Notes: generated by a model not told the origin, from the letters alone. Shown: positions 1 to 9,534, numbered from the stretch's first letter. The stretch is 64,000 bases of DNA from Mesorhizobium sp. J8 (GCF_016591715.1 NZ_AP024109.1:1984001-2048000), one strand, 5' to 3'. A program made the numbers and translations.

Positions 1-486
1 CCGCCGCGCGATCTCCATCGTGCATTGGTCCGGCCGATAGGAATAGGGCGCGCCGAGATTGCCGCACAGCTGCACCACGGTGACGTCCTGCAGGTCGGCA
101 AAGGACATGATGTCGGCGATGGTGTAGACCGTGCGGCCCCAGGCGACGCCGATGCGGTCGCCCTTCTTCACCAGCTCGAGGAAGACGCTCGCCGCAAGCA
201 CCGCGATATCGGTCGAGGGATCGGCGAGATAGGCGTTCTCCGGGGCGATCCAGACGGCGTCGAGCCCGAAGGCATCTTCGACCTTGCGCGCCATGACATC
301 GTCGGTGAAAAGCTGCGTCGAGGTCGAGATGTTGACGATGCCGGTCTCGCGTGCCTTGCGCAGATACATGGCGACCGATGCGCGTGAAATGTTGAGCTGG
401 CTCGCCACTTCGTCCTGACGAAGGCCGTGCGCATAGTAAAGCCAGGCGGCCTTGTGGATGAGCTGTTCTGCCGGTCTGATCGCCAT
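1..486 (-). CDS. SorC/DeoR-family sugar-binding transcriptional regulator (C-terminus off the left edge)
   Basis: Partial: 162 codons are visible and the frame is still open at base 1. The N-terminus is a short helix-turn-helix region (MAIRPAEQLIHKAAWLYYA, then QDEVASQLNISRASV) typical of SorC-family regulators. The start of the effector-binding domain follows, with the family signature GDRIGVAWGRT at about residues 113-123. These proteins bind phosphorylated sugars and control nearby sugar or polyol operons, so its target probably lies to the left, outside the window. The start is set by a GAGGAGG ribosome site ending 5 bases before the ATG. It is divergent from the acyl-CoA synthetase gene. 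An overlapping open frame starting at 506 is out of frame and lacks the motif. Confidence 0.85.
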   Translation of the reverse strand, partial: MAIRPAEQLIHKAAWLYYAHGLRQDEVASQLNISRASVAMYLRKARETGIVNISTSTQLFTDDVMARKVEDAFGLDAVWIAPENAYLADPSTDIAVLAASVFLELVKKGDRIGVAWGRTVYTIADIMSFADLQDVTVVQLCGNLGAPYSYRPDQCTMEIARR

Positions 487-689
487 GCCGCCTCCTCGGC
501 TGACATTAGTCACGGCTCTCGACAAAAGTCAAATTTGCATGCGGGAGCCGAGTTCACCTCGCGGCGCGTCTCAATCCGGATCGCCATTCTAGCAAGCCGG
601 CGCAACATAGTATTTTCAGCCGCGGAAGGGGATAGCGTGGCGGCGGGCCTAAGGTTAGAAAGCTCGAAAAGAACATCGGGGAGAACGGG

Positions 690-2330
690 ATGGCCAATCC
701 CTACGAACAGGATCTCGACAGGAACGCCGCCAACCACCAGCCGCTGACGCCGCTCACTTATCTCGAGCGCGCGGCCAAGACCTATCCCGAGCACATCGCC
801 ATCATCCATGGCGGCCAGCGCATCACCTATCGCGATTTCTGGCGCCGCTCGCTGAAGCTTGCTTCCGCGCTTGCCAAGCGCGACATCGGCAAGGGCGACA
901 CGGTGACGGTGATGCTGTCCAACACGCCGCCGATGCTGGAAGCGCATTTCGGCGTGCCGATGACCAGAGCGGTGCTGCATTCGCTGAACACCCGTCTCGA
1001 CGCCGCCGTCATCGCCTTCCAGCTCGACCATGCCGACTCGAAGGTGCTGATCGTCGACCGCGAATTCTCGGGCGTCGTCAGGCAAGCGCTGGCATTGGCC
1101 AAGGTGAAGCCGTTGGTCATCGACTATGACGACCCGCACTATGCGGCCGACGCGCCCTATCCGAAAGGCGAACGCATCGGCACGCTCGATTACGAAGATC
1201 TTCTCGCCGGGGGCGACGAGGCTTTCGCCTGGTCGATGCCTGATGACGAGTGGGACGCCATCTCGCTCAACTACACTTCCGGCACGACGGGCAATCCGAA
1301 AGGCGTCGTCTATCATCATCGTGGTGCCGCGCTGATGGCCTACACCAACACCATCCATGCGGGCATGGCCAAGCACGCGGTCTATCTCTGGACGCTGCCG
1401 ATGTTCCATTGCAACGGCTGGTGCTTCCCCTGGACCTTGGCCGTACAGGCCGGCACCCATGTCTGCCTGCGCTGGGTGCGGGCAAAGCCGATGTATGACG
1501 CCATCGCCGACCATGGGGTCACGCATCTCTGCGGCGCGCCCATCGTCATGTCGGTGCTGATCAACGCGAAAGACGAGGACAAGCGCCAATTCCCGCAGAC
1601 CGTTACCTTCAACACCGCCGCGGCGCCGCCGCCTGAGGCCGTGCTCTCCGGCATGGCCGATGCCGGCTTCGCCGTCACCCATCTCTACGGCCTGACCGAG
1701 ACCTACGGCCCCGCCGTCGTCAACGAATGGCACAATGAGTGGGATGGATTGGAGAAGGGCCTCAAGGCAGCGAAGAAAGCGCGCCAGGGCGTGCGCTATG
1801 CCGCGCTCGAGGGCCTGACGGTGATGAACCCCGAGACGATGGTGGAGACGCCGGCCGATGGCGAGACCATCGGCGAGGTCATGTTCCGCGGCAACATCGT
1901 CATGAAGGGGTACCTGAAGAACCGCAAGGCGACCGACGAGGCCTTCGCCGGCGGCTGGTTCCACTCCGGGGATCTGGGCGTCATGCACCCCGACGGCTAT
2001 ATCCAACTCAAGGACCGCTCCAAGGACATCATCATCTCGGGCGGCGAGAACATCTCGTCCATCGAGGTCGAGGACGCGCTCTATAAGCATCCGTCGGTCG
2101 CCTCCTGCGGCGTGGTGGCGCGCGCGGACGAAAAATGGGGCGAGGTGCCGGTCGCCTATGTCGAGCTCAAGCCCGGCAAGACCGCGACCGAGGCCGAGAT
2201 CATCGAGCATTGCCGAGGGCTGCTCGCCCGCTTCAAGGTGCCGAAGGCGGTGGTGTTCGCGGAAATCCCGAAGACGTCGACGGGCAAGATCCAGAAGTTC
2301 CGGCTTAGGGAAATGGCGAAGGGGACGTAG
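690..2330 (+). CDS. AMP-forming acyl-CoA synthetase / fatty-acyl-CoA ligase
   Basis: 546 residues, usual length for the ANL superfamily. It activates a carboxylic acid as acyl-AMP and transfers it to CoA. The P-loop motif YTSGTTGNPKG lies near residue 195, the adenine-binding motif YGLTET near 337, the hinge/ATP region GWFHSGDLG near 420, and the C-terminal catalytic lysine motif PKTSTGKIQK near 530. The overall pattern resembles medium-chain acyl-CoA ligases and the DmdB-like methylmercaptopropionate ligases; the true acid cannot be read from sequence. A GGGGAGAA ribosome site precedes the ATG. It stands alone, divergent from the SorC-type regulator and followed by a palindromic repeat. Confidence 0.85.
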   Translation: MANPYEQDLDRNAANHQPLTPLTYLERAAKTYPEHIAIIHGGQRITYRDFWRRSLKLASALAKRDIGKGDTVTVMLSNTPPMLEAHFGVPMTRAVLHSLNTRLDAAVIAFQLDHADSKVLIVDREFSGVVRQALALAKVKPLVIDYDDPHYAADAPYPKGERIGTLDYEDLLAGGDEAFAWSMPDDEWDAISLNYTSGTTGNPKGVVYHHRGAALMAYTNTIHAGMAKHAVYLWTLPMFHCNGWCFPWTLAVQAGTHVCLRWVRAKPMYDAIADHGVTHLCGAPIVMSVLINAKDEDKRQFPQTVTFNTAAAPPPEAVLSGMADAGFAVTHLYGLTETYGPAVVNEWHNEWDGLEKGLKAAKKARQGVRYAALEGLTVMNPETMVETPADGETIGEVMFRGNIVMKGYLKNRKATDEAFAGGWFHSGDLGVMHPDGYIQLKDRSKDIIISGGENISSIEVEDALYKHPSVASCGVVARADEKWGEVPVAYVELKPGKTATEAEIIEHCRGLLARFKVPKAVVFAEIPKTSTGKIQKFRLREMAKGT

Positions 2331-2666
2331 TACGGCGTGGCGAAGAAGCCGACGTTGGCGGGACAGCGCCCCCCTCTGTCCTGCCGGACATCTCCCCCAC
2401 GAGGGGGGAGATTAGATGTCGCGCCCGCTTTCGCCAATTGTCGACGTTGCAGGAATGGCGCCGGCGCCGAACCTGCTGATCTCCCCCCTCGTGGGGGAGA
2501 TGTCCGGCAGGACAGAGGGGGGCGCGAAGGATCGCTGCGCTAGAGTTTGCATTCCTCATCGCCCATCACCTGCACCCTCGCAACTGTCACCATCTGTCAC
2601 CAAATTATACGCGTACGTCGATTCCGCGTTGACTCCTCGCTGCTTTCGTTTTACGAGTGACGAAAA
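2331..2666. other. Intergenic region with palindromic repeat and candidate TetR promoter
   Basis: This 336-base gap holds no gene. It contains the long inverted repeat at 2366-2525 and, near its right end, a possible sigma-70 promoter. The -35 is TTGACT at 2629-2634, then a 17-base spacer, then TACGAG at 2652-2657, which runs into the palindrome over the TetR gene start. Confidence 0.6.
2366..2525. repeat. Dispersed intergenic palindrome, family 1
   Basis: Two 48-base arms (2366-2413 and 2478-2525) are inverted copies of each other, differing only at the innermost base, with 64 bases between them. Each arm also has an inner hairpin of the type ATCTCCCCC...GGGGGAGAT. This architecture is typical of the small mobile palindromes common in Mesorhizobium and relatives. 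Transcribed, it would form a very stable stem and may end transcription of the acyl-CoA synthetase gene. Confidence 0.9.
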
Positions 2667-2682
2667 TTGAAATTCGTCACTC
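2655..2682. promoter_or_regulatory. Candidate TetR operator palindrome
   Basis: Perfect 10-base inverted repeat GAGTGACGAA (2655-2664) and TTCGTCACTC (2673-2682) with an 8-base centre. It overlaps the candidate -10 element and the first possible start codon of the TetR-family gene, the position expected for an autorepression operator. Binding by that TetR protein is inferred. Confidence 0.65.
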
Positions 2683-3305
2683 ATCAAACGAAAGCCGCCA
2701 TATCCGAAGCCGCCAACATCGTGGCAGACCCCGCCAGACAGGAGAATGTGACCCGCATTCTCGACTGCGCCGAGCGGCTGTTCCGCCATTACGGCTACGG
2801 CAAGACCAACGTCGCCGACATCGCCCGCGAGCTCGGCATGTCGCCGGCCAACATCTACCGCTTCTTTGCCTCCAAGGTCGAAATCCACCAGGCCGTCTGC
2901 GGCCGCATGCTCGGCGCCAGCTACAACATGGCCTACGAGATCATGCATCTGCCGATCAGCGCCGAGGAGCGGCTGCGCCGCTACATCCATGCCCAGTACA
3001 AGATGACGCTGGAGGTCATGCTTGACCAGGAGAAGGTGCATGAAATGGTCATCGTCGCGCTGGAGCGCGACTGGGGCGTCATCGACGCGCATGTGAACAG
3101 AATCCACGACCTCTATGCCGAGGTGATCCGCGAGGGCATCGAGGCCGGCGAGTTCAGGGAGCAGGATCCGGAGACGGCCTCGCGCTGCTTCGGCGCCGCG
3201 ACCGTCATTCTGTGCCACCCGCAGATGGTGGCGCAGTGCCTTGCCAAGACCAACCGGGCGATGCCCGACGAACTTATCGACTACGCCATCAGAGCCTTGA
3301 AATAG
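2667..3305 (+). CDS. TetR/AcrR-family regulator of the adjacent RND pump
   Basis: Up to 212 residues. The helix-turn-helix lies at about residues 30-75 (AERLFRHYGYGKTNVADIA, then GMSPANIYRFFASK), followed by an all-helical ligand domain with a TetR_C-type end. It is 56 bases upstream of the lipoprotein adaptor gene in the same direction, so it most likely represses itself and the pump. The start is uncertain: the longest frame uses TTG at 2667 inside the palindrome with no clear ribosome site. GTG at 2721 or GTG at 2748 (preceded by AGGAG, but only 3 bases away) would also keep the whole DNA-binding domain. Confidence 0.85.
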   Translation: MKFVTHQTKAAISEAANIVADPARQENVTRILDCAERLFRHYGYGKTNVADIARELGMSPANIYRFFASKVEIHQAVCGRMLGASYNMAYEIMHLPISAEERLRRYIHAQYKMTLEVMLDQEKVHEMVIVALERDWGVIDAHVNRIHDLYAEVIREGIEAGEFREQDPETASRCFGAATVILCHPQMVAQCLAKTNRAMPDELIDYAIRALK

Positions 3306-3361
3306 CCGTCGCCCCGCCGGGCGCGGTTTCGACAAATCATCTCCAGTTCGGGAGTGCTAAG

Positions 3362-4525
3362 GTGTCTTTGTCCAGTTCCATCTTCCGCAGGCTGCCGGCT
3401 GCCGGCCTCCCAACCGCCGCCGTCATCGCGGCAGTGCTCGGCCTTGCCGGCTGCAGCCAGGAGAAGGCCGAGGTCGTCCAGGAAGTCGTCCGGCCGGTGA
3501 AGGTTGTCGAGATCGGCGAGGCACAGACGACCCGTCAGCTCGACTATTCCGGTTCGGTGCGCGCCCGCACCGAGATGAATCTCGGCTTTCGCATCGCCGG
3601 CAAGGTCACCGAGCGCCTGGTCGACATCGGCCAGCATGTGAACGAGGGCGACGTGCTCGCCCGCATCGATCCCGCCGACTACGAATTGTCGGTGAAGAGC
3701 GCCGCGGCCAGCCTCGACGCCGCCGAGCGCCAGGTCGAGACTGTCGACCTTGCCAGGAAGCGCGCCGAGCAGCTCTATGCCAAGAATTTCGCGCCGAAGT
3801 CGCAGCTCGACCAGGCGCGGCTGACCTACGACCAGGCGGTGGCGACCCGCGATGCCGCCCGTTCGACGCTGGCCCAGGCGCAGAATCAGGTTCAGTACGC
3901 CGATCTGAAGGCCAGCAAGAACGGCATCGTCACCGCCATCTCCGCCGATGTCGGCCAGGTGGTCGCCGCCGGCACGCCCGTCATGACCGTCGCGGTCGAT
4001 GGCGAGAAGGAAGTGTCGATCGCGGTGCCGGAGATGGACATCGCCGGCTTCCATCCGGGCAAGGAGGTCAAGGCAAGCTTCTGGTCTGACGAGGGGCTGA
4101 CGCTTGAGGGCAAGGTCCGCGAGGTCGCCGGCAGCGCCGATCCGCAGTCGCGCACCTTCGCGGTCCGGGTCTCGCTGCCCAATGATCCGCGCGTGCTGCT
4201 CGGCATGACCGCCAATGTCCAGGCGACCGTCGGCAGCAAGGCTGAGCTCGTCTCGATCCCGCTGACCGCGATGACCGAGAAGGACGGCAAGCAGATCGTC
4301 TGGACCGTCGATCGCGCCTCCGACACGGTGCATCCGCGCCCGATCAAGGTCGCCAGCTTCACCGCCGACGGCGTCGCCGTGGCCGACGGCCTGAAACAGG
4401 GCGATGTCGTGGTCGCGGCCGGCACCCAATTCATGACCGACAATTTGAAGGTCAAGCTTTCCAGCGACGCCCAGCAATCCGCCTCGGCGGAGAGCGACGT
4501 CGCGACCACCAGCAGCCTGCGCTGA
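3362..4525 (+). CDS. RND efflux periplasmic adaptor (HlyD/AcrA type) lipoprotein
   Basis: 387 residues. It links an inner-membrane RND pump to an outer-membrane channel. The start is GTG at 3362 with GGGAG 7 bases upstream; the open frame continues 50 codons further but only through the TetR tail. The N-terminus is a lipoprotein signal with lipobox LAGC, Cys31 being the acylated residue. The middle has a lipoyl/barrel-sandwich half (GKVTERLVDIGQHVNEGDVL), a long coiled-coil hairpin at about residues 115-185, and a beta-barrel ending near residue 330. It lies between the TetR gene and the permease. No outer-membrane factor is encoded nearby, so a shared TolC-like channel is likely. Confidence 0.9.
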   Translation: MSLSSSIFRRLPAAGLPTAAVIAAVLGLAGCSQEKAEVVQEVVRPVKVVEIGEAQTTRQLDYSGSVRARTEMNLGFRIAGKVTERLVDIGQHVNEGDVLARIDPADYELSVKSAAASLDAAERQVETVDLARKRAEQLYAKNFAPKSQLDQARLTYDQAVATRDAARSTLAQAQNQVQYADLKASKNGIVTAISADVGQVVAAGTPVMTVAVDGEKEVSIAVPEMDIAGFHPGKEVKASFWSDEGLTLEGKVREVAGSADPQSRTFAVRVSLPNDPRVLLGMTANVQATVGSKAELVSIPLTAMTEKDGKQIVWTVDRASDTVHPRPIKVASFTADGVAVADGLKQGDVVVAAGTQFMTDNLKVKLSSDAQQSASAESDVATTSSLR

Positions 4526-4584
4526 TGCTTGTCGCCCAAAAGTGCGAAGCGGTTTTGGGAGAACGACATGCATCGAACTAAAAC
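4525..4584. repeat. Dispersed intergenic palindrome, family 2
   Basis: Imperfect palindrome ATGCTTGTCGCCCAAAA ... TTTTGGGAGAACGACATGCAT starting at the adaptor stop codon. It has the look of a short rhizobial intergenic repeat. It would fold as a hairpin in the adaptor-permease transcript. Confidence 0.65.
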
Positions 4585-4835
4585 CTGGAGTCAGGCGTAA
4601 CAGACGCTTTCCCGCTCTCGCTGCGTCGAGCCGCGAGCCGGGGAAGGTATGGGTTCCGGGCGGCGACGCCCGATCGTGAGATGCCGGCATGTTGGCTTCC
4701 CCCCGCAGCAGTGCCGCGTCCAGCGCGATTTGCGAGTCTCTCTCCGCTTGAGGGTCTCGCCGCCCGGAAACCCGACCGAGAATTCACGGGCGATGCCAGG
4801 CGTGCATTGCCGGCCAATTGGACTGGACTTGTGCC
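4526..4835. other. 310-base gap inside the RND operon
   Basis: No gene is supported here. After the short palindrome there is a second inverted repeat, GGGTTCCGGGCGGCGA at 4651-4666 against its near-complement at 4757-4773. A short open frame at 4649-4852 has no family resemblance and no ribosome site, so it was not called. The gap is unusually long for adaptor and permease genes of one operon. Confidence 0.55.
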
Positions 4836-7800
4836 ATGACCACGACGGATAGCAGCACTGAAAAGCGGCCCTTCAATCTTTCGCGCTGGGCGATCGGACA
4901 TCCGAGCATCGCTCGCTTCCTGTTCGGGCTGATCATCCTGGCCGGCGCGCTCGGCCTGATGCGCATGGGCCAGAAGGAAGACCCAGACTTCACTTTCCGC
5001 GTCATGGTGGTGCAGGCGATCTGGCCGGGCGCCTCGATCCAGGACATGGAGGACCAGGTCGTCAACAAGATCGAGCGTAAGCTGCAGGAAACGCCGCATC
5101 TCGACTTCGTGCGCTCCTACACCCGCGCCGGCAGCGCCATCATCACGCTTCAGATCAAGGGCGACACCAACGCCGAGGAGGTGAAGGACGCCTTCTATCA
5201 GGTGCGCAAGAAGGTGGGCGACATTTCCAGTGAGTTGCCGCAAGGCCTGCTCGGTCCGTATTTCAACGACGAGTTCGGCGATACTTTCATCACGCTGCAT
5301 TCGATCAGCGGCGACGGCTTCACCTATCCGGAGCTGAAGAAGTTCGCCATCCAGGCGCGCGACATGCTCTTGACGACGCCCGGCGTCGAGAAGGCCGTCA
5401 TCATCGGCGACCAGCCGGAGAAGATCTATATCGACGTCTCGTCAAAGGCGTTGGCCGAGCGTGGCCTGACCATCCTCGACCTGCAGAACGCCGTGAAAGG
5501 GCAGAACGCCGTCGATCCGGCAGGCTCCGTCGACACCGGGCTGCGCTCGGTGCGCATCTCCGTCGAGGGCGACGTCACCAGGGCCGCCGACATCCGCGAG
5601 CTCAGGCTGCGCTCCGGCAACCAGGTGACGCGTCTCGGCGACATCGCCACCGTCTCTTCCGGCCTCGAGGATCCTTACGAGCGGAAATATCGCTTCAACG
5701 GCCATGAGAGCGTCCAGGTTGGCGTCGTCATGGCCAAGGGCTTCAACGTCAGGGATGTCGGCAAGGATGTCGAGGCGACCTACCAGCGTTTCGAGGCCGG
5801 GCTGCCCTATGGCGTTTCGGTCGACCAGATCTCCGACCAGCCCGAGGTCGTCAAGGATGCCGTCAACGAGTTCATGGAGGCGCTTGGCGAAGCGCTGCTC
5901 ATCGTGCTCGTCGTGTCGTTCCTGTCGATCGGCTGGCGCTCCGGCCTGGTGATCGCCATCGCCATTCCGCTCGTGCTCGCCGCGACATTCGCCATAATGT
6001 ACGAGATCGGCATCGACTTGCAGCGCATCTCGCTCGGCGCGCTGATCATCGCGCTCGGCCTTTTGGTCGACGACGCCATGATCGTCGTCGAGATGATGGA
6101 ACGAAAGCTGGAGGAAGGGCTGGTCAAGATCGAGGCGGCGAGCTTCGCTTATACCTCGACCGCCTTTCCCATGCTCACCGGCACGCTGATCACCACGGCG
6201 GGCTTCATCCCGGTCGGCTTCGCCGCATCCACCGCCGGCGAATATGTGCGCACGCTGTTCTACGTCGTCGGCATCGCGCTGGTCGTGTCGTGGTTCGTCG
6301 CAGTCTATTTTACGCCGTGGCTGGGCTACATGATCCTGAAACAGCGCAAGCACGCCGGCACCCATCACGATGTCTTCGACACGCGTTTCTACCGCCGCCT
6401 GCGCGCCACCGTCACCTGGGCCGTGCGCCACCGCATCATCGTGCTGGTGATGACGCTGGTCACCTTCGCCGCCAGCCTGTGGGCCTTCCAGTTCATCCCG
6501 CAGAACTTCTTCCCGCAATCCTCGCGCCCGGAAATCCTCGTCGATCTGTGGCTGCCGGAAGGCACCTCGATCAAGGAGGTCGAGAACCAGGCCAAGGCGC
6601 TGGAATCAAGGATGATGGACGATCCCGACAAGCGCTTCATCGCCACCTATATCGGCGAAGGCGCGCCGCGCTTCTTCCTGCCGCTCGACCAGCAGCTGCG
6701 CAATCCGAACTTCGCCCAGCTCCTGGTGATGGCCAAGGACGAGCCGGCGCGCGAGCGGCTGATCGTCAAGATGCGCGGAATCCTCGCCAAGGACTTCCCC
6801 TCGATCCGCGGCAAGGTCGACCGTCTCTTCCTCGGTCCGCCGACCGGCTGGCCGGTGCAGATGCGCGTCATGGGTCCGGACCGCAAGGAGGTGCGCCGCA
6901 TCGCCGAGGAGGTGAAGGCGAAGTTCCAGGCCAACCCGCTGCTCGGCGCCATCCATGACGACTGGCTGGAGCCGGTGCCGGCGATGAAGCTGGTGATCGA
7001 CCAGGATCGGGCTCGCGCCCTTGGCGTCACCTCGCAGCGCATCCGCCAGATGCTGCAGGCGACCATGTCCGGCGCGCCGCTCGACGACTTCCGCGACGGC
7101 GAGGAGACGGTCTCGATCGTCGCCCGCGAGCCGGACGCGACCCGCCATCTGCTCTCCTCGGTCGACTCGGTCTACATCCCTACCGACTTCGGCGGCTCGG
7201 TGCCGCTGTCGCAGGTGGCCAAGGTCGTGCCCGTCATGGAGCAGGGCATAGAGTGGCGGCGCGACCGCCTGCCGACGATCAGCGTGCGCGCCACGCTGCC
7301 GGACGGCGTGCAGTCGAACGACGTCGTCACCAAGATGTACAACGACATGAAGGACCTGCGCGCCGGCCTTGCGCCCGGCTACAAGATCGAGATCCAGGGT
7401 GGCGCCGAGGATTCGGCCGAGAGCCAGGCCTCGATCGCGGCCAAGGCGCCGATCATGCTCGCCATCATCGTCGTGCTCCTGATGGTCCAGCTGCAGCATT
7501 TCGGCAAATCGATGCTGGTGCTGGCCACCGGTCCGCTGGGCATCATCGGCGCCGCGGCGGCGCTGCTGATCAGCGGCGCGCCCTTCGGCTTCGTCGCCAT
7601 CCTCGGCGTCATCGCGCTGCTCGGCATCATCATGCGCAATTCGATCATCCTGGTCGACCAGATCGATCAGGATATCGCGGCCGGCATGGAGCGATCGGAA
7701 GCGATCGTGGGTGCCGCCGTCCGCCGCTTCCGGCCGATCATGCTGACGGCACTGACCGCCGTGCTGGCGCTGATCCCGATCTCGCGCGCCGTCTTCTGGG

Positions 7801-7988
7801 GGCCGCTCGCCTACGCCATGATGGGCGGCATCCTGGTCGCCACGGTGCTCACCATCCTGGTGCTGCCGGCCGGCTACGCCCTGTTCTTCGGCCGCGCGCC
7901 GAAGAAGGCCCCGAGCGACGAGCAAGCGCCCGAACCGGAGACGGTCGAAGGCATCGAACGGCCGCAGCTGGCACTGGCCGCGGAATAA
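4836..7988 (+). CDS. RND-family efflux permease (AcrB-like)
   Basis: About 1050 residues, normal for a proton-driven RND pump with 12 membrane segments and two large periplasmic loops. The first membrane helix is at about residues 25-45 (FLFGLIILAGALGLM). The conserved proton-relay motif GLLVDDAMIVVEMMERK falls near residue 410, and the second-half motif LGIIMRNSIILVDQI near 930. The start is chosen at the ATG giving MTTTDSST; an ATG six codons upstream is also open, and neither has a strong ribosome site. It pairs with the adaptor at 3362. Substrates cannot be predicted; the subfamily is distinct from the HAE1 pump at 49590. Confidence 0.9.
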   Translation: MTTTDSSTEKRPFNLSRWAIGHPSIARFLFGLIILAGALGLMRMGQKEDPDFTFRVMVVQAIWPGASIQDMEDQVVNKIERKLQETPHLDFVRSYTRAGSAIITLQIKGDTNAEEVKDAFYQVRKKVGDISSELPQGLLGPYFNDEFGDTFITLHSISGDGFTYPELKKFAIQARDMLLTTPGVEKAVIIGDQPEKIYIDVSSKALAERGLTILDLQNAVKGQNAVDPAGSVDTGLRSVRISVEGDVTRAADIRELRLRSGNQVTRLGDIATVSSGLEDPYERKYRFNGHESVQVGVVMAKGFNVRDVGKDVEATYQRFEAGLPYGVSVDQISDQPEVVKDAVNEFMEALGEALLIVLVVSFLSIGWRSGLVIAIAIPLVLAATFAIMYEIGIDLQRISLGALIIALGLLVDDAMIVVEMMERKLEEGLVKIEAASFAYTSTAFPMLTGTLITTAGFIPVGFAASTAGEYVRTLFYVVGIALVVSWFVAVYFTPWLGYMILKQRKHAGTHHDVFDTRFYRRLRATVTWAVRHRIIVLVMTLVTFAASLWAFQFIPQNFFPQSSRPEILVDLWLPEGTSIKEVENQAKALESRMMDDPDKRFIATYIGEGAPRFFLPLDQQLRNPNFAQLLVMAKDEPARERLIVKMRGILAKDFPSIRGKVDRLFLGPPTGWPVQMRVMGPDRKEVRRIAEEVKAKFQANPLLGAIHDDWLEPVPAMKLVIDQDRARALGVTSQRIRQMLQATMSGAPLDDFRDGEETVSIVAREPDATRHLLSSVDSVYIPTDFGGSVPLSQVAKVVPVMEQGIEWRRDRLPTISVRATLPDGVQSNDVVTKMYNDMKDLRAGLAPGYKIEIQGGAEDSAESQASIAAKAPIMLAIIVVLLMVQLQHFGKSMLVLATGPLGIIGAAAALLISGAPFGFVAILGVIALLGIIMRNSIILVDQIDQDIAAGMERSEAIVGAAVRRFRPIMLTALTAVLALIPISRAVFWGPLAYAMMGGILVATVLTILVLPAGYALFFGRAPKKAPSDEQAPEPETVEGIERPQLALAAE

Positions 7989-8011
7989 AAATAGACGTGG
8001 CAGCCTGGGTT

Positions 8012-8043
8012 CATCCGCCATCGGTGAAAGCCGGTGGCGGATG
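8012..8043 (+). terminator. Stem-loop after the RND permease
   Basis: CATCCGCCATCGG pairs with CCGGTGGCGGATG around a 6-base loop, with one G-T type mismatch, 23 bases after the permease stop. There is no T-run, so a Rho-independent role is only possible. Confidence 0.45.
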
Positions 8044-8184
8044 ATCCGCATCGACGGTCTGCCGGCCGAAAAATGCTCCGCGGCAAGGCTTCCGCAAAAC
8101 AGAATTCCTTTTCAGCGGCGCGACGCAGGCCGATCCTGTGCCGATATCGGAGCGGCAACGCTCGTCATCGCTGGATCCTTCCCT

Positions 8185-9534
8185 ATGTCACACAAGCGGC
8201 AATTGCGGCTTGGCGCCTTCATGCGCCCCGTCAGTCTTCACACCGGCGCCTGGCGCTATCCCGGCGCCTATGCCGACGCCAACTTCAACTTCGCGCATCT
8301 GAAGCGCTTCGCGCAGACGCTCGAGGCGGCGAAGTTCGACGCCTTCTTCATGGCCGACCATCTGGCCGTGCTCAACATGCCGATCGAGGCGCTGCGGCGC
8401 AGCCATACGGTGACGTCCTTCGAGCCGTTCACGCTGCTGTCGGCGCTCGCAGCCGTCACCGATCACATCGGCCTGGTCGCCACCGCCTCGACCACCTTCG
8501 ACGCGCCGTATCACATCGCCCGGCGCTTCGCCTCGCTCGACCACATCAGCGGCGGCCGCGCCGGCTGGAACATCGTCACCACCTCCAACCCGGACGCGGC
8601 GCTGAATTTCGGCCTCGACGAGCATGTCGAGCACGACGAGCGCTACCACCGGGCGCGCGAGTTCTACGACGTCGTCACCGGGCTGTGGGACAGCTTTGCC
8701 GACGACGCCTTCATTCGCGACGCCGAAAGCGGCCTCTACTTCGATCCATCGCGGCTGCATGTGCTCGACCACAAGGGCGAGCATCTGTCGGTGCGCGGTC
8801 CGCTCAACATCGCCCGTCCACTGCAGGGCTGGCCGGTCATCGTCCAGGCCGGCGCGTCCGAGGCCGGCCGGCAGCTGGCGGCCGAAACAGCCGAGGTGAT
8901 CTTCGCCGCCCATGCCGATCTCGCGGCCGGCCAGCGCTTCTCTGCCGACGTCAAGGGCCGGGCGCAGAAACTCGGCCGCGCGCGCGACGACATCAAGATC
9001 CTGCCCGGCGCCTTCGTCATCGTCGGCGATAGCGTCGAGGAGGCACGCGCCAAGCGCGCCAAGCTCGACAGCCTCGTTTACTATGAGAGCGGCATCGCCT
9101 CGCTGTCGATCGCGCTCGGCCACGACGCGTCCGGTTTCGATCCGGACGGACCGTTGCCGGACATTCCGGAGACCAATGCCTCTAAAAGCAGCCGCGAACG
9201 CGTCATCGAACTTGCGCGCAATGAAAGCCTGACGGTTCGCCAGCTGGCGCAACGGCTGGGCGGCTATTCCGGTCTGGCTTTCATCGGCACCGCCAAAACG
9301 ATCGCCGACGAGATGGAGGAATGGCTGCTCACCGACGGGTCCGACGGCTTCAACATCATGTTTCCTTATCTGCCCGCCGGGCTCGACGATTTCGCCGAGA
9401 AGGTGATTCCCGAGCTGCAGCGGCGCGGAATCTTCAGACGGGAGTATGAAGGCTCGACGCTGCGCGAGAATCTCGGCTTGAAGCGTCCTGCAAACCGGTT
9501 CTTCGAAGAAGCGGCCGTCCGCAAGGCCGGCTGA
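8185..9534 (+). CDS. LLM-class flavin-dependent monooxygenase, NtaA/SnaA/SoxA family
   Basis: 449 residues, the usual size of the NtaA/SnaA/DszA group, which use FMNH2 from a separate reductase to oxidise organic amines or sulfur compounds. The N-terminus RLGAFMRPVSLHTGAWRYPG, the block FDAFFMADHLAVLN and the motif SGGRAGWNIVTTSNPDAALNFG (about residues 126-147) are all typical. ATG 8185 matches the family start; an open extension to 8041 has no support. No flavin reductase gene is adjacent. It is convergent with the permease at 9607, with a terminator between them. The substrate is unknown. Confidence 0.85.
   Translation: MSHKRQLRLGAFMRPVSLHTGAWRYPGAYADANFNFAHLKRFAQTLEAAKFDAFFMADHLAVLNMPIEALRRSHTVTSFEPFTLLSALAAVTDHIGLVATASTTFDAPYHIARRFASLDHISGGRAGWNIVTTSNPDAALNFGLDEHVEHDERYHRAREFYDVVTGLWDSFADDAFIRDAESGLYFDPSRLHVLDHKGEHLSVRGPLNIARPLQGWPVIVQAGASEAGRQLAAETAEVIFAAHADLAAGQRFSADVKGRAQKLGRARDDIKILPGAFVIVGDSVEEARAKRAKLDSLVYYESGIASLSIALGHDASGFDPDGPLPDIPETNASKSSRERVIELARNESLTVRQLAQRLGGYSGLAFIGTAKTIADEMEEWLLTDGSDGFNIMFPYLPAGLDDFAEKVIPELQRRGIFRREYEGSTLRENLGLKRPANRFFEEAAVRKAG

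Noticed and set aside
510..2210. A 566-codon open frame opposite the acyl-CoA synthetase gene
   Set aside because: Shadow of the real gene on the other strand; no domain motif and biased composition.
2366..2525. CRISPR array or tRNA-like structure
   Set aside because: Only two inverted, not direct, copies with one spacer; no tRNA cloverleaf features.
4649..4852. A 67-codon open frame in the RND operon gap
   Set aside because: No ribosome site, overlaps an inverted repeat and the permease start, and shows no family resemblance.
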